The translations under genes were made by a program, and so were the position numbers. From assembly GCA_963576725.1 (NCBI GenBank), contig OY755243.1, positions 39,665,243 to 39,729,242 of the forward strand: DNA of 64,000 bases. Reading direction: 5' to 3'. The DNA comes from Azorinus chamasolen. Lineage: Eukaryota > Mollusca > Bivalvia > Cardiida > Solecurtidae. Every line of letters begins with the position of its first letter. Within the stretch, counting starts at the first letter, position 1. The notes below the pieces were generated by a model. The model did no database searches. It was given only the letters and a program-made list of their open reading frames with translations, and was not told the DNA's origin. Shown here piece after piece: positions 25,301 to 40,300 of this stretch.

Positions 25301-28300
25301 GATTGCAAACATGGAATACACCATTATTGTACTGAAAATAAAAAAATGCAGCTTGCACCAACTTGAAAAATGAGAGTATTATTCATATTTATAACACGAC
25401 CCGGGTAAATATTGGGTTACTTTCAAAATAAAAAAGCCGGTAAAACCAAATTTTAGTAAAGTGGCAAAAACCGGTACCGAGTTCCATCAGCGACTTTGTA
25501 GGGAGGGAATAATTCCATGCCCAAATTTATTTACCTCCCATATGCACAAGTTTGTATTAAGATATAAAAGTGAAATATAAATGATTTTCAAAAGAGTGAA
25601 TATATCAATATAAATTACTTAAGATCGTTGATTGTAACTAGATGCATTCAGAGAAATTGCAGTGTTATTAAAGGATACGCTGGATCGAGTCTATTATATT
25701 TAAAATGATTGTTGATATTTAATTATTTATTAATTTATTAGTTCGGTGGAATTCATTAAAAGTGATTGATTAGAAAAACGAATACAGAGTTTTGTACAGA
25801 ATGACAACAATGTGTCGGAATTGTCTCCAATGTATGTTTCACACCTCGGCATGTGCCGTGAATATGTCAATTAACGTTAATTAAGTGCCGCGCCTACCTT
25901 TAAATAAGCATGTGTTTGACAAACAACGTAAACTTACGGTTCTCTTTAAAGCTAATTGATGCACTTAATTAATGCATTTTAACAATTAATTTAATATGAT
26001 TGAACTGACCAGTGTTCTGGTTTATTCCAATTTTCAATATCTACTGAATATTCATGGCCAAAATAGTTAAAATAAAATACAGAAGGAAGATGGAATAGAA
26101 GGAAGATGGAATATTGTGATATTGATGATCAGGGGCTACACTCAAAGTTCAATCTTGATCATCACTACCTGGAAACAAGTTGTGTTATGTTATTGATACC
26201 CTACAGTAGGTGCTAAATACAATCGCTATATAATTGCTTTCTAGGCGAATTCACCATTCGGGTAACTATATATTTAATTGTAGGCGAGTTGGTCATTAGG
26301 CGAATTCACCATAAACCGGCATGATCTGGGTCTACTCGGCAAATGCGTGAAAACACGTTTATATGAGGGAAAGGGTTAATAGCAATGCACTGTCTCTTAC
26401 ATAGCTGTTTAATAGTATACTAATGGTAAGAATTAAACATTAAAAAATCATGGTCGTTTCTGAAACTACATGTAATGTAGGGTACTGCCATGACTGGAAT
26501 CGGCCATGGTTTGTTGAATGAGTGCCAAGGGGTTAGGACAGAGAAGTAGTCACATTGCAAGCAACTGATCGACAGAAAAAAAATCATGGCATTGTCTTGA
26601 TTTAGTCTGCGAAAGTCAACTTTATTCATTTATTTTGAAAAAGGAGAGCCCTGTAAAGATGGATGCAAACTCGATCGTGAAGTCAATTATAATTGACTCT
26701 GATTGATTTAGGTAGTTGGTAATGGAACAAAAATGGACAGAAAAAAAGAAAACACAATTCCTGTTTTCAGCATTTCATTTTGAGTTTCAGCATTGAAAAT
26801 AAAATGTGCTCGAACATACACATTGGCGTTCAAAAATGATCTGGAGCACTGCTGTATACATATACCATTATGATAATTCAGCTGATAAATATTCATGATG
26901 GCCTTAATTCTTACATGAATATTCAACAGGGAATTAGGGTGAACAGAATTTGAGACAATATTATATCAAGTGTACAATTAAGTTGATACTGTTGAATCAG
27001 GTCGATTCTGATAATCATGTGACCCTTTATGCTTTCTAAATAGCTAAATATAGCTTCCCTTGGCCAGGACTTTTTACATTTTATCTCATGCAATATTTAT
27101 ACAAGAATTCACGGCTTCATGAATATTCACTATACTGGCACATGAACAAAATAATTTTTGGCACTGGCAGAGATTTTAGAATTAAATTATATTAAAAATA
27201 AACTGCACACCCTAATCAGACAGCTTTGACAGAAACTATCTTATCTGGGTCTAATTCTGTGTGCAAAGGCCTGAAAAAGTGTCTATTTTGTAAAGGGTAA
27301 AACCAAATTGTCTAAATTTGTATTCTTGTTTGGAAAAGTTTTGAATACTTTCTGAAAGCTTAGGCATATATATATGAGTCATTGTGACATATGTATTTAA
27401 CCCTTTCCCGGTTCTATATTTTTTCCAAATTTCAATACCTACTGAATATTCATGGCCAAAATAGTTATAAAGGAATATGGAAGGTGGAATACTGTTGCCA
27501 TTTTTGAAACTAAAAAAACAGACCTATCAAAATCCATTAGCAAACAGAGCAGACCCTGATCAGAGGGCTCCTATAGGAGCCGTCTGATCTGGACCTACTC
27601 TATTTGCAAATGCTTTAAAACATGTTTATAAATTATATGATGGAAATAGTTATTTAGAATAATTTCTCACGTATTATATTCTCTGGACTTTTTAGCTGGA
27701 TTTGTAGGTTTGGTTTGACAACTCGGAAAAGTTGTCTTTTAAAATCTAAACAAAAAGCAAGATCATTTGATGCATATTGATAACCTTGAATCATCTTCAT
27801 TGACTTAATTTTTTATTTCGTAAATGATGAGTAGAGTGAGCAGAAAATCAGTGCAAGCAATCCTCATGGTTTTCTCTGTCTTGATGACTAATAAATTTGA
27901 CAGATTGCCCATCACAGGTATAACTGTGTACTATAATAAATGATCAGTTATCAATGATGGACCGTTCTATGCTATTTCAGCATTCTAAGGGTTAAATTCT
28001 TTATGTTCTTTTCTTTCAGATATTTGGCTGATCGTTTACTTTTTTACCAGTGGATATCCAGTATGGGGTGCACTGACCCTGGGCTTTGTGGCTCTGGCAA
28101 CTCTTGTGATGGAAGTGTTCAGCTTCCACTGGCATGTTACAGACAGAACTGTCACCCCAAAGATTTTTATCATTCACATACTGTTCCTAGCCCCAATATA
28201 CAGGTATTCAGCTTTGCTGCGTTTGACATTATTAAATAAAAGAAATGGTAAATCATACGTCTCCTAGTGGCTACAGAAGCCATCAGATCTGGGTCGACTC

Positions 28301-31300
28301 TGTTTTAATAGGCATATATCTATGAAGTAATACTGTGAGTTCTGAAAAGTTAGCAGATTCTGAGATATAGCTCTGTTGAATAATTAAATAAATCAACTGA
28401 GATGTTAGTCATACTTGATCTGGTACTCACTATTATTCACTTACATATACAGTAGAACCCCTCTAATGCGACTACTTAATGAATAAACATGAGTGTCTTT
28501 ATAAGCAGGTGGTTGATTAATGTAGGACAAAAGTAATGCAGAAAGCTCCTCTAGGAGCTTTCTGCATTACTTTTGCCCTGCATTAAGCTATCACCTGCAT
28601 CTAGCACCCAGAATTATACCTTTTAGGTGGTCGCATTAGTGGGGTTTTACTGTATATTATTGTTCACTTACACATGAAAATAAATATGATGGAAGTACAT
28701 CTCAGAGCAATGTTCTGTATCTCCAGCTACTTTATAAAGGGGACGTAAAAATCATATCTTTAAGTCTTATCAGAATATGAAATTTTAATCCAAATGAAGC
28801 AGCATGTGATGGTAATATTGTTTACCATAATCATATTATTTGTCAGAAATTGCATTCACTACAAAATGCTTACAGTTTTGTTTTGTGTGTCCAACTCCTC
28901 ATAAAATGGGAGGATTTTCTTCAACCTTTCATCTGTCAACGTTGATGTGAAGATGTGCGTAAAGAAGGGAATTTTTGCTCTGACTATTATTATCAGAGTT
29001 GTGGGACTTTGAAATATTGTATATGTATATAGTGAAAAGTGCTTGATTTGGAGACAATATTTCCTGCAAGGGTTATGCTAAGAATTTATCATTTCTGTAT
29101 TCTGTTACTACCTTAAGTATCCAGACAGATAGACTTAGGCAAACAGTTTAGACCCAGATCAAACAGCTCGATTGTTTCTTTGTCAGTCTAATTATTGGGA
29201 TGACATCAGTCTAATTATTGGGATGACCAGGACTCAAGCAAGAGGGCAGTTTGAGAGAAAAAGTCTCCCTAACCCTGCTGACTTCTCCCTGCTTTGAGCT
29301 GAGGGAGATGTTTAAATATATAGAACATATAGGGAGATACAAAATCAGTACAAAAACTTCCCATGAATACAATGTACCATTAAACTTCTCCATGCTGGAA
29401 TGCTCCAGCTTGAGCCCTGAAAATTAATGTCAGTCTAATTAGTGGGATGGTATCAGTCTAATTATTGGAGTGACGTCGGTCTAATTAGTCTAACTATTGG
29501 GATGACGTCAGTCTAATTTATTGGGATGACGTCAGTCTAATTATTGGAATGACATCAGTCTAATTATTAGGATGAATTCAGTCTACATCTACTATTGGGA
29601 TGATTTTAGTCTGATTATTATTGGGATCATAAGACTGACATCATCGCAATAATTAGACTGACGTCATCCGGGATGACGTCAGTCGAATTATTGGGATGGC
29701 GTCAGTCTAATTATTGGGATGATTTAGTTATTTCCACACTGGTACTCATATAAATTCAGGATTTAGTACTTATAAATACGACGTTTCTCAACTCATTTAT
29801 ATCTATTGAAATAAATCCGGTTTTATTTCTTCTACAATGTTTATAATTGAGAAAGAGTCTATCTGGCATTATGACAGATTTACATGCAGTGTATTTTGAT
29901 ACATTACAGGTATGTAAGTGTCATCAGGAAGGGGCTCAAGTCTCGACAGACAGGGAAACAGGAAGACATAGACAATGCTTTTAGGGAGGTGAATGATGTC
30001 TGCATTCTACGGCTGTTTGAGACATTCTTGGAGTCAGCCCCTCAATTGGTCCTACAATTATACATAATGCTGTCCGACCTGAAAAACTTATCCTATGTTG
30101 TTGGTATGTACAATTTTTCATTTAATTTATATTTCTTGTAAATTGAGGGCCTAGTGCACACCACATTCGTTCCCACAGAAAGTGTCGTTGTACTGAAAAT
30201 GTTGTTGTAATGAACATAAAGCCTTTTGATGCTATTTGCATATATGTCTGCATTGCAAATAGTGTAGACCCATATGAGACAGCTCCTTTAGGCACTGTCT
30301 CATATGGGTCTGCACTATTTGCGGTTATAATTAAGTGGTTACATTTGATCCCAATTTAGAATGATTCATCTAATTCCTATGCATAGTGGATAGATTCATA
30401 TTTGAATATTGAGCATGAAAAGGGCTAATACTTATTACTTAGCCCTTTCCCTCATATAAACGTGTTTTCACGCATCTGCAAACAGAGTAGACCCAGATCA
30501 GATGGCTCCTCTAGGAGCCGTCTGATCAGGGTCTACTCTGTTTGCTAATAGAATTTGATAGATCTTTGCTTTCTAAAATGGCTAATAGAATTTGATAGAT
30601 CTTTGCTTTCTAAAATGGCTACAGTGTTGAGTGTTCCACCTTTCATATTTCATTATAGCTATTTTGTCCATGAATATTCAGTAGGTATTGAAATTTGGCC
30701 TAAATACCGAACAGGGAATGGGTTAATATAGTATGTTCAGGTAGTTTTGTTTAAAAAACTAAATTAATGCCAGTATAATGAATATTTTGTTATATCAAAT
30801 GTGGGTATAATGAGAGTTCAGTGTACCATATTTGGACAAATTTGTCATTTTGATAGTATTTGTGAGCGTTTGGATCCAGATGAGATGTCAAGTCACCAGG
30901 GTCCATGCTTATAAAGCTTTTAGTTGAGTCTGAGTTTCTTCTCAAGCTTTTGATTGGTCAGATTTGAGTTCTCAAGCTTTTGATTGGTCAGATTTGAGCC
31001 AGAGGCTCAAATCTGACCAATCAAAAACTTGAGAACGAACTCAGACTCAACTTAAAGTTTTATAAGCATGGACCCAGGGTACAAACACTTCAAAAAATTC
31101 TGATTTAGGTTTTTGAAGCAATGGAAGAAAATTTGAAAAATCTACTTTTGAACTTTAGCAATTGACAATTTTACTATACATGTATTTTAACAATTGACAA
31201 TTTTACTCTACATGTATTTTAAAAGTTATGGACACAAGCAGAATATTTCTGAAAATAAGCCTTAATGTATAGTCAAGACAAGTCAATGTACTGATGAAGT

Positions 31301-34300
31301 AAACACTAGCAAACCAAAGTAAACTTAACTGAATTAAACAGGCATGCTGAGACCCTAAGTTGCCCTTTCTTTTCACTTCTTTCTTGTCACCCAGACACTC
31401 TCTTCAGCAACTTGATGGCATTACTTGTGGTGTGTATTTAAATATTTTACAGGAAGTATGAAAAGAAAGTGGAAATGCAATCAGATTCCATATTCGTCGC
31501 AATTATGTTATTGATACATGTCAGCAAACATTCAGGTATACACTACCATAGTCTAACTTAACACTTAACTCCATAAATACACATTTTAACACCTTAGCAA
31601 ACACAGCAAACTCAGATCAGACGACTCCTCTAGGAGCTGTCTGATCAGGGTCTGCTCTATTTGCTTATGAAATAATATACTGTAGTATAAATCCATGGCC
31701 AAAAATCACTGTGTTCATGTGCCATTATAATTATTATAGTATTTGTTTTTTATGGCGTTCAAATGCCATATACTAGTCGGTCTCTTTACGGCAACGAGTT
31801 CACTTGTCTAGTGAACATGCGCAAGACAAAATAGTTTTCTTCAAGTCTGCACTAGTTTGGTTGTAAAATGTTCATGTATTTGTTTACTCTTCATGTATTT
31901 AATAATAATTCGCTGTGTGAGATAATTACTACTAATCTACACAAAGATAAACTTTTTAAAAGTCTTGAATTTTAATAAACTCCAAGTACGTCGATGCTCC
32001 AGAGTGGGCCCTGTACTTTAATCGGAAGAAGAAGACGCGAACGAATATTTTTGCCGTAGTTTTCGCAACACCTTGGCATTCTAAAGCAGAACGAATATAG
32101 CCGAGGTTTCCGATTGCATTTTTATACACATTCGTAACTGATTAGCATATAGACCTACATCTTCAGCCAATCAAACTGCCTTTTGCATCGCATTCGGTCA
32201 TTTCCGTTTGACCCGTACTCAAAATTAGAAATAGGAAGTTTCATAAAGGACAAGGTCAAAGAAATCCCATATACACATTTATCACGCATCGAACAGCGTG
32301 TTTTGACTATGGCACCCAACCTCAACACAAGTCTAAGTCTTACAAGAAGTAAAACCGTAAAAACACGGGGTTCTATCGGCTTATCAAAGTAAGTATTATC
32401 CATAGAAGGTTTTCAACACATATTCAATCAAATTATATTCCAGTGTCAATAACAACTGTCTCTTCTATGTATCGTGTAACCGCCGAGTCTGCTCAAGACG
32501 TTTGTGTCGTGTAAAAGCGAAAGTAGGTAGCAATTTGTTGAAATGTCTTTCCCAGCTTACAACTCTACTTCTGACTGTAGTTCTGAATTTGAGTTTCATC
32601 AGGTTCCAAACAACTACCGTAATTGTATGTACATGTATGGATCTACTTAGTAATTAAAAATAAAAACAGTCTACCTTCAAATTTGTAAGCAGACTACATT
32701 TATTCAAAATAAACGAGTGCTGAACATGGAAAAATAAATGTTATGTGTAAGAATTAGTTGAACAAAAAATGTAGGATTATAGGTAGCCTTTGTATCATTT
32801 TGATGTTGTGCTTCAGTTTTTGCATCAGCTTTGGATATGAAAGCATTAATTGACCCTTTACTTCATGAATATTCATATAAGAAATAATGACATCATGAAT
32901 ATAATTAAGATATTCTTTTGCCATAGTAGAAACTAGAAGCATGTCAATATATAAACAGCAGATCATGAGATGGCTCCTTTTGTTTCAGTCTGTCATATTT
33001 TTATGCCCCCAATCAAGGGGGGGGGGGGGGGGGGGCTGACTTTGTTGGTTTGTTGGCTTGGCTCAAACTTTAATGTTGGCAATAACGTTGTAGCCATTGC
33101 ACATACATACTTCAAACCTGGCATGTCTATGCAACTTACAGAGGCGAACATTTTTGTTTTATTTTTATTTTATTTTTTGGGGGGGGGGGGGGCTTATTAA
33201 AATCAAGGTTATATTACAGTTAAATGTCACATTACGGGTCAAATTTATATTTGTCACAATCAGGGGCATAGTGTTTCACAAAAATGTGTTGTTATTAATA
33301 CTGTTATCAATTCCAAGACGTTATTGTTATTAAAGTGTACATCAATCCCCCCCCCCCCCCCCCCCCTACACATAACATCCATATCAAACCTGAACGCTAT
33401 TATGGCCATTCAGGCCTTTGATTTCATGGAGTAAAGGGTTAAACTCAACAGGGAAAGGATATCATTTCCAATAACAAACAATGAAGGCACCCATCACTGG
33501 ACGATATTAACCAAGTTGTCTTGATGTGTAAGAAACTTGAATGGCTTGTAACTGTCAGTTGGGATGTGTTTTACAGGTGTGTCCAGCTTGTAACTGTCAG
33601 TTGGGATGTGTTTTACAGGTAACTGTCAGTTGGGATGTGTTTTACATGTGTGTCCAGCTTGTAACTGTCAGTTGGGATGTGTTTTACAGGTAACTGTCAG
33701 TTGGGATGTGTTTTACAGGTGTGTCCAGCTTGTAACTGTCAGTTGGGATGTGTTTTACAGGTAACTGTCAGTTGGGATGTGTTTTACAGGTAACTGTCAG
33801 TTGGGATGTGTTTTACAGGTAACTGTCAGTTGGGATGCGTTTTACAGGTGTGTCCAGCTTGTAACTGTCAGTTGGGATGTGTTTTACAGGTAACTGTCAG
33901 TTGGGATGTGTTTTACAGGTAACTGTCAGTTGGGATGTGTTTTACAGGTAACTGTCAGTTGGGATGCGTTTTACAGGTGTGTCCAGCTTGTAACTGTCAG
34001 TTGGGATGTGTTTTACAGGTAACTGTCAGTTGGGATGTGTTTTACAGGTAACTGTCAGTTGGGATGTGTTTTACATGTGTGTTCAGCTTGTAACTCAGAT
34101 AACTCTCAGTTGGTATGTGTTTTACAGATGTGTTAAGCTTGTAACTCTCAGTTGGTATGTGCTTCACAGATGTGTTAAGCTTGTAACTCCCAGTTGGTAT
34201 GTGTTTTACAGGTGTGTCCAGCTTTTTCTCACTGCTGTCATTGTCTTGGGCAGTCACAGCATACACAGATGCCCTGCACCTGGCCTACAAGAAGTTGTAC

Positions 34301-37300
34301 AAGAGGACCACCACCTCCCTGACCACCCATCTGCTGTGGCAGACGGGGATGATTAGCTCTAGGGTCCTTGCCATTGTCTTGTTTGCAGTAGCCTTTAAAG
34401 GCTATGTGGCCATACCATTAGGTAAGGGAAGAGTGAGCTAGAAATATAGAGAGATATCTAAAATTTCATTTGCCATAGAGTCAAACACACTTGTTGGTAG
34501 ATGTATATCTCAAAGTTTGCCTTTACTGAAGTTTAAATACAAAACTTAAATCTTATAGGACAGAATTTGTAATGTATAGAGTCTGTTCTTGTTTAAAGAT
34601 TTTCAGTTAAGTTTTATTTTCCGATAATATCCCTTCCCCATTTGAGAATCTTAATTTTGCTGAAGTCTGATAAATTGCACCTTACTATAAATATTTGTTT
34701 GAGCTCTGATACAAGAAAAGCATTGCACCACGTTTCTCTGTATCTGTTCCCTCTCTCTTGGGCATCCAAATAGCCTATAGTTGGTAGAAAAAGGTGTTAA
34801 CACAACTAACCAAACAAGAAAAGCTACCCTTTTATTATTCTCCTACCAGCACTCAGTCTGTCTGTCAGTCCGTTAGTCACACTTCAGTTTTCCAGACTTC
34901 TAACCCTTGCAGGTATTGAAGTGATATTTGGTATGTAGCTGTATAATGATGAGTTACTGATCAAGTTTGAATTTGTTACACTACATTGATATTTCACGTT
35001 GGATTTAGAATTGAGCTGGGAGGGAACTATGGCATTGCTTTCAATGCTCCTATTACTTGTTGCAATTGTAAACTGACCTTCATCAGCAGTATTTGATAGT
35101 CGGCGACCAGAGGTCACATTTTCAAATGCAGAAGATCTACCGCAATATTTCTGCAATACGGCTCCAGAATGAGTATTTTGATCAGAGTTCACTGTTTGCT
35201 ACTATGTCAGCCGAATTTGAAGTTATCCAAAAAGTGCCAATTTGAATTAGTCAGCTTTGCAAACAAGTGGTAAGGGGAGACATGGTGTCTGAATATTTAA
35301 CCCTTTCCACCATGAATATTCATGTAAAAAAAAATAATTTCATGAATATTGATCAGATTAATTGTTGTAATATCACATGGACACAGCATTTTTGGCCATC
35401 GCAGAAACTGTAGAATTATATCTTTATTACAGTTCAATACCTCAATAAAAACTTCAATACCTCAAACTTCAAGGGACCATACAAATTAGTTCGAGACAAC
35501 AGAAGTTCAAGTCATCCGATTTATAATCTAACTAATATCTCAAGTTTACAGCTTAATGCAGGTCTAAAGTAATAATGAAAGCTCCTGTAGGAGTTTTCAG
35601 CATTACTTTAGACCTGCAATAAGTTGTCACATGTGTTTCTAGATATGTGTAGTGATACACTTTAGAACAATTCTGTATTATAAGTTTTGGAAGGACCGAA
35701 CTTATAGTTTGAGTTATCCAGTTGTTCGAGTTATCCGAAGATATCACAGTTCAACTGTATATCATAAGCAAACAGAGCAGACCCTGATCAGATGGTCACG
35801 GCTTCTACAGGAACTGCCTGATCTGGACCTACTCTGTTTTCAAAGGCATAGTAATCTGTATTTATGTAGTAAGTAAAGGGTATGGTAATACATGTATAAT
35901 AATAATAATAATAATGCAGTATTATAATCTTATCTCATTAGACAGCTGTTTTGTTTTTATACCTCACAGTACTACACTGTGTCATCATGATGCTGTGGGT
36001 GATTCTGATAAAGCCGGAGTTTGGATCTACAAAATGTGAGAGGAATCTGTTCATCGTCATCTCCTCCCTGATACACGTGTTCTGTTTCCTGAACCTGAAA
36101 GATGGAGCTTCAAGAGGTCGCATGCTGTTCTTCTATGGCGTTATGTTGATTGAGAACACTGTGTTTGTGACACTTTGGTACTTCTTAAAGGAGAGCAGCC
36201 CAGACTGGCTAACCATTGTAGCCTTCATGGTTGTGTTTGGAGGGTTTGCTCTAGGTTAGTATGTTAAACCCTTTACCTCATGAATATTCATGTATTGAAT
36301 ATAAGTGTTTATAAATGAGCTGATTTTTATAATGACATATGAGTAAAGGAAGTTTTGTTAATGGCAAAAACTGTAAAATCAGATCTTTTTAATGCCTTAA
36401 GCAAACAGAAGAAACCCTGATCAGACATCTTATACAGGAACCATTTGATCTGGATCAACTTTGTATGAAACAGAATAATTAAAATTTATGTCCAATTGCA
36501 TTTGAGGTCTTGTTACATTGAAATTGGTCCTTGCATCAGGAAACTGGTGTTTTATAGATTTTCCATATTTCTTACCTAGCTGTAGATTATTATAAAGATA
36601 AGAGGTATATATTTAAGAAATTTAAGTAAAATATTTTTCATATTCTGACTCTATCCAACCCTTTCTTGCTGCTTCTCATTAGTCTCACCTTTTTGGGACA
36701 GTTACGAATAGCAGCAAGATAGGTTTAACCCATTACCTCATAGGCTATTTTTAGACCCAACCTATTTGAAGAAATCTACTGAACAGGAGCATAAACTAGA
36801 GAAAGGGAAAACTTCATAATTTTGTAGTTTGAAACCATTGTGATAAATAGATAAATCTCTATTTATCACAATGGTTTCAACAGGTGACTTTTGCAGAGGC
36901 GTCAAAAGTCGTCAATATGAGGGAACGGGTTAACTGAAAAATAAGAGACAACCTCAGGGTTTCCGCTGCCATTCGCCACTTTCGCAAATAGCGAAAAAAT
37001 ATCCGAGAGTGGTTGAACCTGTATGCATCTTATGTACTACTATGTATTCTAATTATGTGTCTCTGATCAGGTGTTGGCAGTATGCTTCTGTACTATGGCT
37101 GTTGTCATCCAAGTGGACCAGCACCAATGCCAGCACTCAAACCAGAATTCCACCTACCACAGGCAAGACCAGAATACAAGGATCAGGTAAGACTGCATGT
37201 TGTAACAGGTGCAGTACAGGGAATTATGTAAAAACCCAATCCATTACAACTACATGTTGTAACAAGAACAATACAAGGAATTATCTAAAAACGTTACAAC

Positions 37301-40300
37301 TACATGTAGTTAGTTTGATTTTGTACTTTTTTGTCGAGCCTGCTTGTGGTCAGCTCGACATAGTTGTCACAATGTCCACACATAGTGGGTGTATGTTAGT
37401 GTGTGCGTCCGTTTTTTCCGGTCTTTTCTGGGCTCTAACTCAGAACTCCATGTAAGAATTGTGAAATGGCTAGGCACAAATGTTTTTCTAGAAGGTATGA
37501 CATGTTACTTGAAAAAACAAGGTCAGTAGCTGAAAGGTCAAGGTCATACTTAGAGGTCAAAACATGTATTTTTTTGCTTGTCTGAGCTCTAACTCAGAAC
37601 AACATGGATGGATTGTGAAATTACTTGGCATAAATGTTTCTCTAGAATGTACAGCGTGTCACACACAAAAACCAGCTCAGTAGCTGAAAAGTCTTGGTCA
37701 TACTTAGAGATCAGAGGTCAAAGACATATTGTTTTGCTTGTCTGGGCTTTAACTCAGAACTCCATGGATGGATTGTCAAATGACTAAGACATTAATGTTT
37801 CTCTAGAGGTACGGTGTGTCACTTGCAAAAATCAGACCAGTAGCTGAAAGGTCAAGGTTACACTTGGAGGTCAAAAGTCAGATTTCACAAACCCAATGTA
37901 TGTCTATAATTACCCTTTACTTGATATTTATGCCTATTCGTGCTTTTGCAAAGTATACCCAGATCAGGCATTCCTATAGGAGCTACCTGATAAGGATCTG
38001 ACTGAGATTCCAAGGTCGTCCTAATGACTGATATAAAACTATAAAGTTAAAACTAAATGAACTAGTTCTGTGATGAATTATTTCGTTGGTAATTTTGGGT
38101 GTTATTTTTGCTAAAATTTCAAATTGTACATATCAGTTGTTAACCCTTTCTCTCATAAAATATTTATGTAAGAAAAGAATTTAAAATGGTATATATGGCA
38201 ATGGCAAAGAATCAGATCTATATAATGCACATAGGCAAACAGAGCAGACCCTGTCTATCCAGCGGTCAGCTCAGTTTGAGAAGGTGTGAAAAGGTGTATA
38301 CAGTCAAACCTGTTTTTAGAGACATAGTTTGGGAGAAAGCCAAAAGTGTCGTATCTCACAGGGTGTCTTTGAATTCAGGTTGAAAATTTTATGGGCCCAG
38401 GGTCCATGTTGTATTGATCGACATTCTTCGCGAAAACTGATGACATTTCAAATTTATATCTAGGTATTACTTTTTTAGGGTTTGGAATGGAATAAACTAT
38501 TTTATGATGTTACTACTTTAGTTTCCTTATCAATAATTCTATTAATAAAAAGTAAGTTTGTGCACAAAACAAATTCATGAAAATCAGAAGCCTCGTAGTT
38601 TTTCGAAGCGTTTCGGCCCATTGCCACAACGAGGCCAAACACACCTGTCTTTGACAGGGAAGCAGAGGCACATTTCTATATGTCTGTATCTTAATTATGA
38701 GAATACAATTTATGTTATAATGAAATAAACCTTTTAAAGTGGTGTGGTTAACTTCTTGTCAAGTTATGAAACCAATTTGGCAATTAAATCACTAGAAAAG
38801 CCAATTACGACATTATGACCGATTTCCGGTATAAATAAATGGATGATTAAAGCGCAGTTCATTATCAAAATTTTATGGTTGGGTAGCTAGCTAAAAAACT
38901 CTAACATTATTGAGACTAACAGACCAACTGGACCAGATAATCCCTTATCACCTTGGGCATTAATCCTTTGACACGTTAATGAGGGCAATTAAGTACAAAC
39001 ACAACGATACAGTGAAAGCTCATTGTCGCTAAAAACAATGTCGTTTGCCGAGTTGGGAGTACAAATTTAGTGTCGTATGTCGCATCTGCCAGTGTGTCGC
39101 TATATACAGTTGAAATATAGAGGAAAATACATTGGGAGGAAGGAAATACTGTCGCATCTGACAGGATGTCGCTAAAAACAATGTGTCGCTAGGACAGGTT
39201 TGACTGTATATGAGGCAAATGGTTAGGATCAGGCTTACATGCATTACCAGTATTGATTGGTCCATGTTCTATTTCATATTCTATTTCATCTTTCAGGAGA
39301 CCAAACCAAGGCTACCTATATTTGATGTATCTTCCACCTCCGCCAGAATCAATCAGTGGTTGAATGCATCATTGGACCTCAGCAAGGAGGGGTTGGTAGA
39401 GAACCCTCCAGGTGATCTAGACTGTCCAAAAGATTATGTTGATGGGGCTAACAGTGGATCTTTCAATAGTGGTGGCGGAGACCCTAGGTTTGTGTCTTGG
39501 AGGTCACCAGGGGATGGCAATGAGACAGCTGCTACACCAGTCACTTTGAATGGAACTAGGCCTCTGAGTGGTGAGTTCAAAAGCAGAAAATAATTTGATC
39601 ATTTTTTTTGTTTTCAAGATTTTGATCTGGGAATATATTTTTGGCATTTTGTCTGTATTTTCTTGACAAAACCTTTATGGTTTGTATGCCTCACAAAATG
39701 AACCAACATAATGGACTTTAAAAGTAAGTTGTTACTTAAATAATGCAGGACAAATCATGCCAAAGCTCCTGTAGGAGGTTTTTGCATAACATTTTTAATG
39801 GTCATTATAGAGAGGTTCTGCTGTATTCATTAATCTGCTGGAAGAGACATTGTTAATATTTGGTGTTAATGTTCACTGGCAATCTGAGAAGTGAAGTCTA
39901 TGGTGTATATAGTTGAACCTGTCTTAAGCAGCCATTCATTTATTGAAAATAGTAGTCTTAATTTAAAAAGTAAGCAGTTGCTTGATGCAGAGCAAAAGTA
40001 ATGCATAAAGCTCCTGTAGGAGTTTTCTGCATTTCTTTTGACCTGTATTAAGCTACCACCTGCCTAATAGACAGATAATTAGACCTCTTTCTAATGTCTA
40101 CTTAAGACAGGTTCTACTGTATGTCAGATTATCTTTACACTTCTGTAGAGTACATTTCTAAAAGTTTTTTCTTACCCAACAGAAACATTATTCCAGTATT
40201 GTTTGTTGCATGCAGTTTGGAACCTGATTTAATATTCAATATCTGTTTTGTATTTCCTTCAAAAAATAATTTTGGTTTATTAAAAGTGAAAGTCAGTGAT

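Noticed and set aside
27840..27912. Candidate XKR exon 1 ending CACAG|GTATAAC
   Set aside because: Phase would allow it, but the peptide lacks the FDxGxD-like motif. The exon at 13321-13396 has it (VADTGTD) and fits in phase.
32183..32392. Alternative XKR exon
   Set aside because: It ends in phase 2 whereas the next exon (34212) needs phase 1.
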